Shown here in pieces: positions 11,941-22,525 of a stretch of DNA of 64,000 bases. The notes under the pieces were generated by a model. That model ran no database searches. It worked only from the letters and a program-made list of their open reading frames with translations, and was not told the origin of the DNA. The position numbers and the translations under genes were made by a program. The stretch's first letter is position 1, and each line of letters begins with the position of its first letter. Source of the DNA: Sphagnum compactum (lineage: Eukaryota > Bryophyta > Sphagnopsida > Sphagnales); assembly GCA_965153455.1 (NCBI GenBank), contig OZ234501.1:8618001-8682000 (forward strand). The letters run 5' to 3'.

Positions 11941-13166
11941 CCTACACGATTACCTCTTGCATTACTAATGACAGAAGACCGGAGATCAGAGGTGCGACCT
12001 ACCTGTTGTCTACCTCGGTTGAACTAGAGACAGACAGCTGATCTCACGAACGCGACAACGATGTGGTGTTGTACATAGCGTCAACTGTACTGCAGGGGAT
12101 CGATCATTAATGAGTTGGAAGACAAGATGAACCTAGGGTACTTACAACAATGTCCGCATAGCAAGGCTTCATGCAGGCCTCTGAAGTCTCCTGTGCGGGA
12201 ATCAAAGCACAATCCGATCCGGGTTCCTAACCTGCTCTTGCACCCCGCAAATCCTTCGAGGACGACCCCTCACCGGTTTGCTTGCTGACTGCTCGAAAGA
12301 ATGCATGCTCGATATACTGTCCGCAGCCGGTAAGTTATCACCCCGGGTTAAGCGGATTGCCATTTCTTCAGAAGAACTGTTCCTGTTGCTCATCGCACGG
12401 CTTCTTCCGTCCTCATCCTCGTGCTCCTCTTTCCGTAGCGCAAGTTCCACTCCCTGTTTCTCCCCTGCTCTCAGCATACAAACGCATTTTCCACACCCCG
12501 AAGACCACACATCTTCTGAATGCATATAAGGAATGTACCGGCATCGAATGCAGGGCAGGACGCCGCAAAGACAACGACGATTTCCGCTGCGGCGCAAGCT
12601 CCGGATTTCTAGATCGTCCCTCTCTTCGCAGGCAAACAGCGATGGCGGAAACAGCAGGAAATTGAGGTCTTTGATCGAGAAGCCGATCGAAGGCCCAAAA
12701 GTTGCATACCGAGGGCCCAATTGAGATCCCTGAACAGACGTCGAGAAATGATAGGGAGAAAACTGAATTTGCGGACCTATTTGCTGGATTCTATAGGCAC
12801 CTAGTCTATACCTGCCCGACACTAGGTTGTTACGATGCCGGTCGCCGATCATCGGTAAGAATGAGACGAGCAGCGGGATTTGCTACCGTCTATAGGTTCG
12901 AAATAGGAACTGATGGCTTTAGCCTCAGACCGGTCCGCCGGTGTCGTCTCTCCCCCTGGAGCTGCGCGTCTTGCGTGCGTGCGTTGCAACGGAGAGAGAG
13001 CGAGCGAGTGAGAGGGCACGATAGAGTTGAAGGGGAGGGAAATCGGCTCATGGTTTGCTACATTCGCTACTTGCTACGCTTCGAGCCCTTTGGAAATTTG
13101 GATTAAACTCGGTTTTCAGCTTTTCTTTTGGGGGTCAAAAACGGGAGAAAACAAGGGGCGGGGCCG
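11941..13166 (+). promoter_or_regulatory. Probable promoter and 5' leader of the HUA1-like gene
   Basis: Base composition changes here to GC- and CpG-rich sequence with no known protein family, then passes through a purine-rich patch (about 12990-13030, gagagagcgagcgagtgaga) to the start codon at 13167. This matches the composition found before the other genes of the window. A 216-codon - strand frame (12852-12202) lies inside it and was judged a by-product of GC-richness. No TATA box could be placed convincingly. Confidence 0.4.
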
Positions 13167-16100
13167 ATGGCGGCATCGAACCCTCAGTTGATGTACTCCA
13201 TGCCACCACAGTACCAAGAACCGGTGCAATACCAGTACTATGCTACTGAGCAACCGCCGCCGCCTCCTCCTCCTCTGTCTCCTTACCCTTCTGTGTACTC
13301 GCAGCCTCCGCCTCCGCCTCTCCCCTACGACCACCAAAGCCTAGTGGGCGGTATCAAACGTTCTGCAGAGGATGGTATGTTTGTGTCGCTCCCTCTGTCT
13401 CTCCGTCTGTCTCCTCTGTGTACGTGCGTGTGTGTGTCTCCCCCGGGATCCGGTTTTTCTTGAAATTTTGGCTTTCAGTTTGCCTGAATGTTTGTCCGGC
13501 ATTGTTTATCCATGCATCGAAAATTAGGAGGAGATAAGGCGATGTAAAGTCTCTGCTTTGCAAATTTGACACTTTCATTCGACTCTAAGGAGAAGCACTG
13601 TTTTCTGAGGATTTCTTGATTAGGGTTTTCTTTTCTTGATTGTCCTCTTATCTTGGAGGTGTTCCTCTCTACCGTTTCATCAAAATTCGCATGGCAATGC
13701 CATGGATTTTTTCCAAACCGTGGATTGACCCTTAGAGGAGGAGGAGGAGATGCTGATGGAAGCTCTGTTACTGCAATTTTGATTCTCTGATACAAGTCTA
13801 TTTTAGAACCCTTGCATTTGCAACTGGGTTGTTGGTTGATCCTCACCATCCAACCGCTATTTGCACTCACAGTGCATAAGCATATCCTCACCATGGTAGT
13901 AGCAACTGCTGCTTTGGTAATGATGCTTGCTTGGTTTTTGATGCTTTGTCCTCCCTGTCCCATGTATGTAAATGCTTTGACCACAAGTTGTCTTCAGTCT
14001 TGTGCGTGGAAGCTGATAAGAAGATCAGTCCTAGTCATCTGGAGTTTGTTAATGTGTATAAGTCTTTTTGAAGAGCTTGGTTGGATGAGAATCTGACCAA
14101 TGATGTTGGTTGTGGGTGCAAATGTTACAATACTCGATGGCTTCTACGTATATTATGCTGTTGCTTCTATTGCTCTACCATCGGTACTCTGCTCTGAACT
14201 ATTGCGGTACCCTCATTAATATTGGAATATTTACTCTCTTTTCTTCCATTCTCTTCTTTTGTTGACAAATGCTTGTGTGATTTGTGCCCTCATTGTCAAT
14301 ATTGTCTGCCATGTGTTGCTACTATGAAATTCTGTATTGGTTTTGGTGTATATAGCCTGGGCTGATCCAGATTATACTAAGAGAGCACGGCCAGACAGTT
14401 GGGGGGTGGTGGCTGGGCCATTTCCACAGAGACCTGGAGAGAAGATGTGTGCTTATTACATGACCACAAGTACATGCAGCTTTGGGGCTTCCTGTCGCTT
14501 TGATCACCCAACCTGGGTTCCCTACGGGGGCATTGCAAACTGGAAGGAGGTTTGTTGACAGTTTGAACTCTTTGCTGCAAAATTATACCAGTTCGTCAGA
14601 TTGTTGATTGCAGTGCTTTCAGAAGTAGGCAATATTTGTGTTGTGTGCAGGGTTGCAGCATCTTTCAGGCAAGCTGGTGCTTTTAGAATTGATAAGACCT
14701 CTGAAGCAGAGTTTGTGTGCACAGGTGACTTCTGGGACTCCTACAGACCCAGCTTCTCTGCCTCAACGCCCAGGGGAGACTGTGTGCGCGGTGAGTGGCT
14801 TGAACTGCAGGCACCATTTTCAGTTGCACTTGTTTAGTTTCTGCAATCAAGCATAGCAGCTGATGGGAAGTGTGTGGTTGTTATTGTAGTACTACATGAA
14901 AACTGGAGAGTGCAAATATGGGATCAAGTGCAGGTTTGATCATCCCAAGGATAGGCCAGAACCAACTAGTCACAATGATCCGACACAGAAAGTTGTCACC
15001 CCTATCAGATCAGCTGCTCTCAATTCCAAGGGGTTGCCTATTAGACCTGTAGGTGCACCTGGAACATGAATCATCTCTCTGCCTTTTGTTGTAGTCCAAG
15101 ATTTGGCTTGGAGTTCCATCCATTTTCCAACAGTTCTTGGCTGAAAATGTTTGAGACTGGTGCTTTTGATGTGGCTGGATCTTTAAGGTTAATACTTGTG
15201 ATATGCAGGGTGAAATTGATTGTGTGTACTATTGCAAGACAGGAAGGTGAGTTTGTCACTACTAGCTTCATCTGAGTATGTTGTACATGCATTGTTTGGG
15301 TGATCTGGATCGTTGTAACTATCAATTTCTTTTTTTTACTGTAACATGTAGCAATATTGGTCATCAAACATGCTCTTTTTTTTTCAGTGGAGCTTATGAT
15401 TGGATCATAGATAAGGTAATGATGAACTGACCTGGGAAGTGGGGAGGATGGGTGAATCAGTTGCAAGTATGGAGCTTCATGCCGCTTCAATCATCCTGAA
15501 GCAAATTTGGCAGGCAAGGTCCTCTATCCAGCAGCAGTTATCATGTGTAATATTGATAATTTCAAAGGCAGGCCCCATTTGTAAATGCTTCAGGTCAGTG
15601 CTTGAGTTTCTTACTGCTTGCATCAGCAGGTTCCAGGCCTGGAGTTCCTCTTTTTCCTGTGGGTGCTGCTACAGCTCAGGCTCCATATACATCAGCTCCT
15701 ATCCAGTATCAAATGGTGAGCAAGATGAACTACAAGGTCCTCTGGATTGAGCTTTTTGTGTTTTAGTCAGGTGGTACTGATCAGAGTTAGCTTGGAAGTG
15801 GAAATGTGTTACATGTCTCTGTCTGATGGAAATGACAAACTTTTTGTTGACAAAGTTCATTCTCTCTGACCATCACTTTCACATTTATTTGCATGGCTCT
15901 CTGGCAGCAATGTTTAAGAGTCAATTGATGCTTTATGGGGACCAGACTCAGAGGTAAAACAGAATAGTACATTTGATGTGTGTGGGTGTGCTCACATGCA
16001 GGGACAAGAAAGTGCTTATGCTCCAGGAACATCTGCAGTTGGGCCATACCCCCAGCGGCCTTCTGAGCCTGACTGCAGTGTATGTCCCTGTACTTGGCTC

Positions 16101-16987
16101 TATGTTAGTAGAATGTAGAAGGACAAAATTTACATAATTGAATGAGAATTGCAACAGGTGTGTTCATGGATGTAGAAACATTGTCAAAGTCTGAAAGGTC
16201 GTATACAAAAGTCTATTTCAGCTTTTCTATGATAGCTTTTCATCATTGATAACAGCTTCTTACAACTGTAGGTATGGGCTTTGGTAAGTACTGTTCTGTG
16301 CAGAAGTTTTGGTTGTCAGTCATTCAGCATTTCCTAATAGGCTGATGGCATGTGCATGTACAGTTTTTTATGAAGACAGGCGAGTGCAGCTTTGGACCTA
16401 CTTGCAGATTCAATCACCCCCCCAACCGTGTCCCCTCAGTCATCTCAAGACCAAGTTCAATTGTTGCTGCTGCTGTAAAACTTTCTCTTGCTGGTCTTCC
16501 TAGAAGAGAGGTAAAGTACACCATTGTCACTGTTACTAATTCTCTGTTCAGCAGGGTCCAATAGTCTTCACTCCCTTAGACATTCTAACGAGGGTCATTG
16601 CAGAATATATCATCGGTGTACGCAATTGATGTCACACTTACATTACCAATTTCCAGAAAATAACCCTCTCTTCCCATTCTCATAAGCTTGGACATGCCTG
16701 TAAATTTTGGGAAGATGGAAAATGCTTGTTTGTTGGGACAGAGTGGGACACCATGTGCATACTACATGAAGACAGGTGCATGCAAGTTTGGGCCAACATG
16801 TAAGTTTGATCACCCCACCCCTGGGGAAGTTGCAGCCAAGGCATTGGAAGCAGCTCGTGTTGAAGTCCCTGTCATGCTGGATGCCAGTTTGTCTGAAAAC
16901 TCCACCCTAGTGTTAGATGACCAGAGTGTTCTACCACCAGGAACTGATGTGGTAGTTGAGACTTATAGATCAACACAGCAAGTCTGA
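13167..16987 (+). CDS. HUA1-like CCCH zinc-finger RNA-binding protein
   Basis: Ten exons give 435 aa with consistent phases: 13167-13374, 14356-14549, 14725-14790, 14890-15048, 15209-15246, 15461-15546, 15630-15715, 16002-16079, 16364-16510 and 16742-16987. A proline- and tyrosine-rich N-terminus ([20 protein letters not shown]) precedes five C-X8-C-X5-C-X3-H fingers: residues 101-120, 155-174, 214-233, 304-323 and 359-378. The block after finger 1 ([15 protein letters not shown]) and [10 protein letters not shown] before the last finger are signatures of plant HUA1/AtC3H37-type proteins. HUA1 binds RNA in the nucleus and helps AGAMOUS pre-mRNA processing in Arabidopsis. HUA1 has six fingers and about 524 aa; here the second is absent and the spacers are shorter. 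The exon 6 end and exon 3 start are the least certain borders. The ATG is the first in frame after the leader. Confidence 0.88.
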
Positions 16988-18830
16988 GCAGCTGAATACA
17001 GTTTTGACAATTCTCTGGGGGGAGTCCTCAGCAGATATTCCCCAGAAAGCCTAGCAGTGTAAAACATGAATAGAGTACACATTCTTCAAACACTTACAGT
17101 TGTCAACCGTTTCTTTTGAGGATTACTTTATCTTACTGTTAGCATCTTGACGATGCTCTAGCCCTGCTGACAATGTAAATTAACCCATTCCCTGGGGCTC
17201 ACATTCTTCACTACTCTGTTGCATCCAGCTACAGTGTCTGTTTGTTTTCTGAGACATTTCTACTTATCTTGAGGTGTCTATTTTCTGTGCCTATAGTTTG
17301 ATGATGTTCTCATACTTTTTTTCAGCCAGTATAAGCTTCTAGATTGGAGCTCTCTTATATTGGTGTGCAGGTTTGTTCCTGCCTTTTGAGAAAGACAACT
17401 CTGAAGTCAGTTTCTGATAGGTGTTTGTTCTCAACTTTTCCTCCCATGTGTCTGGATGTTTTTCTTGTTTTATCATTCCATTTTCACTTTCAGGATGTTT
17501 GCCAACCAACTTGTTGATTGCATTTGTCTTCTGCTCTTCACAAATGGATGTTAGGCTATACACTATTGAAAGTTACACCCCTAATCCTGTTGGCACTGCT
17601 GATTTTGATTGCTTATTTTGTTTTACTGCCACCCTTCTGCCCAGGTAGGAACAACCCACATAGATGTCAGAATATGCTACATACAGGTGAAAAAGCCTGT
17701 GACCATCATCAGGAAGATGACAAAGTGCCACTGGACAGAGACTAGCTAATGCCAATGTGTTTGTGCACTTTGTTCATACCACTTGTTTTTATTGTTTCTT
17801 TGTTCTAGTTTGTTCCTTCTGTGTTGTTCCTTCTTCCTGATTCTGAAAATCCTTATCTGGAAGTCTTTCTTTGACTTCAAGGAAAAGTTTTTACCTTTTT
17901 TTGGTGTTTTTAATCATGCATTTGGAGATTTCTTGATTCTCGTGAGAGTTATATTAGTTGTTTGTGCACTGCTTTCTTTGGCATGTGTGAAGGCTTGGCA
18001 ATTCCCACTAGCACCCTTGTGTGATTCTGAGAGGTGGATATGCCATGGTGCTATGGCAAAGGTTTATTCTGACCAGAACTTGGCTGGCAAAGTTCAACAA
18101 CACAACATCATAAATCATAGAGTGCATGTTCTTTGCTTTGGAACATTGCCCTTTGCTGTTAGTGAGCAACCAACACTTTCCAAAAAGGTTATGATCTCAT
18201 TCTTATTTCTTGTCCATCATCAACTTATACGTTGCTAAGCATATATTGTTACATTGGACTACAAGACTGTGATTTCATAGAGCCAGGTGTCTTTGTGAGC
18301 TAACCCTAGCCCACATTACAATCATGCAACTCTTTCTTGCAGGCTAATCGAGGAATTTCAAACCCAGACCTAGATTTAACCTGGCATAAAATTGAAGGCA
18401 AGATTTGAGCCAACAAATTGATCTTTGTTGCTTCCAATGCAGGTACTTGGGCAATCTTACCAATTGTAAATTGGAAGATTGCTGTCTTGATTGATCAAAT
18501 ATGGCATCAAAAAAATGTGCATTGAGAGGTGTTATACATTGCTGACAATATTAATATCAGCAGCCTGAACTGTGGGATGCAGTTGAAATGAGTTGACATT
18601 AGACTGACTAATGACTATGTATCCTGGTCATGCATAGGCATTGGAATCTAAAATTCTTCTTATATGGTTGACGCTTGCTCTGTGCTACTACATTGGCACC
18701 CAACACCATTGAAACTAACAAAGTCCTGTTATTATCTGTTGCTAATAAAGCTCTCCAGAGAACGTTGAAAACATTTCTCTCTGTTTCTGACTTCACTATA
18801 TTTCAAAAACATAGTGAAGTCAGAAACAAG
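16988..18830. other. 3' flank of HUA1-like gene, no further gene seen
   Basis: T-rich sequence follows the stop codon and probably contains the 3' UTR and polyadenylation region. Frames such as 17783-18238 are phenylalanine- and leucine-rich only because of T-richness and match nothing recognised. Near the end is a perfect 17-bp inverted repeat (listed separately). Parts of 17950-18660 may belong to the 5' half of the F-box-like pseudogene, but no F-box motif could be read. Confidence 0.4.
18783..18827. repeat. Perfect 17-bp inverted repeat with 11-base loop
   Basis: GTTTCTGACTTCACTAT at 18783-18799 pairs exactly with ATAGTGAAGTCAGAAAC at 18811-18827 around the loop ATTTCAAAAAC. It lies just before the region of similarity to F-box/kelch proteins. 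It may be a small foldback insertion or a local inverted duplication. Confidence 0.8.
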
Positions 18831-18839
18831 TCAGAAAGT

Positions 18840-19617
18840 CAGAGGATTCTTCGTAGTCCTCCAACAGGAGTTGAAAAGTACTACAATGAGAGTGTTGTCT
18901 TGGTGTTTGATGAAACAGCTAAGAGTTTTTAAGTTCTTCTTAGCAAAGGTTGTTGCAATTGAAGGTGGTGGTTGCACCTCACACTAGGCCAAGAGGTATG
19001 CTGGTCACTGACTATAACTCTGTCACAAGAACAATTCTTGTACTACAATTTACAACACCACAGATTATGACTTTGTTGTTAATGCTGCCTGGTTATGAAA
19101 TGGATGCATTCATTTTGAAGAGGGGATTGTGTATGGCAACACATATATGCTATCATGTGATCTTCAGACACTTTCTTTCTCGAAATTGGAACGTCCTCCA
19201 GGTGATTTTACTATGCTAATTTCTGAAGGCTGCCTTAGCCTTCTGAGGACATCATTGTATGTCTTTTGTATATCTAGACCGGAAAGGTCAGGTGCATGGA
19301 TGGAGGTGATCAAAGTGAATTCCGTTTTTTTGTTGTCCATTAATGATAGATCAGAGGAAATGGAAGAAGAGGCTTCCAGTGATGAATTTGAGCATTGGGA
19401 GGACTTGGAAACTTACAACCCCAATGATTTCATAGTCCCTTGCCCAAGGAGACTTCCTCTTCTTCCCACGGTTTTTGGACATGGGATTCCACAATATCTC
19501 TCTCAGGAAGTGGATACAAACTCATGCATGAAAGCTGCAACAGGCATCAGGAGGATCCTTTGCCACAAACTCTATGAAACTTATGACTTGGGGGAAAGCA
19601 TCTGGGAGTTCCACTGA
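18840..19617 (+). pseudogene. F-box/kelch-like protein pseudogene
   Basis: Read in several frames, this segment follows the C-terminal half of plant F-box/kelch proteins. The blocks, in order, are ILRSPPTGVEKYYNESVVLV and FDETAKSF, a frameshift to KFFLAKVVAIEGG, DYNSVTRTI (like 'vYDS.T..W'), a further shift to YDFVVNAAWL followed by a stop and NGCIHFEEGIVYGNTYMLSC, DLQTLSFSKLERPPGDF, and SEGCLSLL with GAWMEVIKV. The 19129-19617 frame is open and ends in an acidic tail (EEMEEEASSDEFEHWEDLET) not usual for the family. No F-box was found upstream. At least two frameshifts and one in-frame stop argue for a pseudogene. A spliced, rearranged gene using only the 3' part is less likely. F-box proteins are substrate adaptors of SCF ubiquitin ligases. 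Confidence 0.55.
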
Positions 19618-20440
19618 TTCAGTGGAGGTTGTGATTTTTTGTGTCATGATATCTCAAGTCAAGAGCGAACCTGCAAAGTATAACAATTTAAACACAATCC
19701 AAACACAAAAGTAGAATAAGATGCTTGAAATGATCATGTAGGGTGACGTAACAAGTTTTCCTTACATACACCATGAAACTCAATTTGCTTGACCAAACAC
19801 AAAATGCTGCATTGCTCCAGCCTTTTGAAAAACTTCATCATTTGGATTGGAGTTGGGAGAGACATGGATTGAAAACACAACCACTGTAAGATAAATTTTT
19901 TTCCACATGATCCTCAAACATTCCTGATATAGGTCTTTTACTACAGAACGAAGACACATCTAAAGAAGAACTGGAAGGTTAAAAATGTTAACTACTTTCC
20001 TAGAGTTTAAGCTCCTTCTCCAGAGTACATGACCATGAAGGTTAATACCCTAACTTATACCTTCACACCAACTTTCTGTAGCCATCAATTCGGCAATCTA
20101 AGCACTGAAAGTTTGATTCATACTACACCATTTCTGGAAAACAATTCAATATTATATTGAAAGGGTTTGAACTCAGTTTCCTGGTGTGTCTTGAAAGATC
20201 GGTGTCCTTGTGTTTGGGATTTTGCAAGCGACAACAAAGTGAAGAAAAGTGCAGGTTTACAGGGGGCTGAAGATGCCAAAACAAGTTTTGAAAACCAAAT
20301 TTGTATAGTAATTTTCAGTACTTTGAAAGGATAAGAAGGTAGCACCCAGTTAGTTTCTGAAAGCTGAAGGCTGCTGCAATTCAACTTCCATTAAACATGA
20401 GGAAGAGAATGATTGAAGTAGTGGGAAGATAACATAGGCA
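19618..20440. other. Intergenic, upstream region of the p24 gene
   Basis: About 800 bases without a recognisable gene, repeat or RNA. The last part presumably holds the promoter and leader of the p24-family gene that starts at 20441. No clear TATA box or other motif could be assigned. Confidence 0.35.
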
Positions 20441-21568
20441 ATGAGAGTTTTGGGCATGGAGGGCCAGCAGCTCTGGATTGTACTCTTTGCATGCTGTATG
20501 CTATGTAGTGCAGAACAAGGTGAAAGCATCCAGTTCCAGATGGAGGATAAGGAATGTTTGTCATACGATGTGACCCAGGGTGCTCAGATTGTACATGTCT
20601 CATTCCTGGTGATTGAACAGGAACAGAAAATGTACTTTCAACCCCTAGGAGTTGATCTCATTGTAAGTCTGTTGTTTATGGTGCTACTCCTCTCCCAGTT
20701 CTTATAGATCTCTGGAAAATCCTTACATTTGTGTGCATGTGTGTACCTTTCTTTGGAAGAACAATACACATTGCAGCACTAAGGGGAGGGAAGGGAAGGG
20801 AAAGTGGGGTTTACAGATTGCAGCACCCTCTGGCCAGCCCATGTATGTTGTGAGGCATGTAATGGGAGAGCAGTTTAACTTTACAGCGATGAAGAAGGGG
20901 CTGTACAAATTTTGCTTCTATAACCGAAGTTGGCAACAAGAAACAGTTAATCTTCATGTGCACATTGGTCCTATGCTTCCGAAGCAACAACCCATTAGAA
21001 CTGGTGGGGGATGCAGATTCGTCCTGAGCTACAATGTTTTCTCTGCTGATTGAATCATTGCTTCATATGTATTCAAGGAAATTAGTAAACCCTAAACTGT
21101 AATTTCAACATGCTGCAAATTGTGCTGATGCTAAAACATGGTTGGAGCATGGGAAAGTAAAGGAGCATGGGGAGGGGGATGGGTGCAGAACATACAATTC
21201 CAGTGATGGAGCTAATACACAGGCTGAAGAAGGCACTTGATAAGGTGCAATTTGCACAACAATTGCTCCATGCACAGACTGCACAACAAGTCCTCAGTAT
21301 GGGTCTAACTCCTTGATTTCACTAAACTTTTGCAGCAGACAATAACTAGCAAGATGGCTACAATGACCTTGGAATACAAAACTGACCAAGCCATGGTCCA
21401 TGGTGTGCAGTTACACATGGTATGAGCAAGCATGTATTACACAAGGCTGTAATTGAATTAGTGGCACTGATCGGATGCAACATACTCCAAGTCTTTCTGT
21501 TGCAACACCTTGGGACAAAAATGAGGAATCCACCTATCTTGCTTCTTTCAGCAAAAACAGTTCCGTAA
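20441..21568 (+). CDS. p24/emp24 family transmembrane cargo receptor (p24-beta-like)
   Basis: p24 proteins are single-pass receptors that cycle between ER and Golgi in COPI and COPII vesicles. Exons 20441-20662, 20817-21003, 21189-21302 and 21411-21568 join in phase to 226 aa. A signal peptide (QLWIVLFACCMLCSA, about residues 9-24) is followed by a GOLD domain with the two family cysteines, Cys39 (DKECLSYDV) and Cys107 (LYKFCFYNRS), and HVSFLVIEQE. A short coiled coil (IPVMELIHRLKKALDKVQFA) and the MSKHVLHKAVIELVALIGCN transmembrane block follow (membrane span about 187-205), matching plant p24-beta proteins. The tail after VFLLQHLGTKM is unusual: the family's RRLF and basic or aromatic coat-binding signals are missing and LLLSAKTVP replaces them. 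The gene may therefore be divergent or newly inactivated. It converges on the - strand gene at 22526. Confidence 0.8.
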
Positions 21569-22525
21569 ATTTCATCATATCTTCCTGATCATAATTCCTG
21601 CCATGAATAAACTACAATGAGACCAGGACCTGGCCAAGAGACATCCATGCATGCAAGAGATTGAGCTTTTGCCAGCACAATGCAAAAGAGGCTGGCAAGC
21701 GTTGCCCATTTAGACGAAGTTCAAGAAGAATTTGTAGACATCCTGAATAGCATTGACATGTATTCATTCATTGATGTTTAGAGAGTTCTGTTCAGTCCTT
21801 GATTGTAAGAGTAGCAAGAGAGCATGGTACTCCTGTTTGATTCTGTGTGAGCATTACTAGTCCACTGTTGGCTCTGAGAACACTTATATCCTGTAGGGAT
21901 TTGATCTCCAGGGTTCTTGTTAAGACAGGCAGTGCTCTTAAGACTGTTTATTGCTATAGCTCTGGAGACACACCACATCATATTCTATGAAGAAAAAGGA
22001 TAGATTACATCTAGATAAACAAAGACAAAAGAGAGAGAGTCTGACTACATGCTGCACTGGCAGGTGATTGAAGATTTAACTCCTAGGCAAATGGCATGGA
22101 TTCCCTATAAACCCTGTTTGTAATCATACCTCAGATGGTAGGCAATGGAGATATTGTGCTTAGAAGAGTGAGCTCCTCTGGTTTCATGATAACTTTGGAC
22201 ACTGGGTTTCAATCATATTGAGAGAATTGGACTTTGTATTGAATTGGATTATACATTTGAAAATGCATGATGAATGAGTGTAATGGATTGGTGCAAATTT
22301 TAGTTCAAGGATCAAGAACAACATTACATGAAAAAATATAGTAAACATCCTTTCTAACCTGATTTGAAAAAATTCTGCCAAACAGCTGTATGATTGATAC
22401 AAACTTAAGTGCCTGGAGGGCAAAACTCAGTTGCCTGAAATCATGACATCAGTTGCAAGTACAAACTCAACCTACTGAGCACACCTGATGGCAGTAGAAA
22501 CCAGAAATGAGAAAGATTTAAAGCC
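21569..22525. other. Intergenic between convergent genes
   Basis: This 957-base stretch lies between the stop codons of the p24 gene (+) and the plastid-protein gene (-), so it should hold both 3' UTRs. No protein-coding segment or repeat was recognised. Frames here are short and interrupted. Confidence 0.45.

Noticed and set aside
12202-12852. 216-codon - strand open frame, the longest uninterrupted ATG frame in the window
   Set aside because: It lies in the GC-rich leader of the HUA1-like gene, has no recognisable domain, and overlaps several equally long frames in other phases; high GC lowers stop frequency.
12890-12905. GGTTCGAAA motif as a possible tRNA T-loop
   Set aside because: No acceptor stem, anticodon arm or box A at the right distance; no tRNA gene found in the window.
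13128-13166. Upstream in-frame extension of the HUA1-like first exon
   Set aside because: It begins with a non-ATG codon; the ATG at 13167 starts the proline- and tyrosine-rich N-terminus.
14651-14724. Longer version of HUA1-like exon 3 using an earlier acceptor (reading [19 protein letters not shown])
   Set aside because: The added residues do not resemble the family spacer; the acceptor before VTSGTPTD is in phase and gives a clean product.
17783-18238. 151-codon + frame rich in Phe and Leu
   Set aside because: T-rich 3'-flanking DNA gives such frames by chance; no motif or signal structure.
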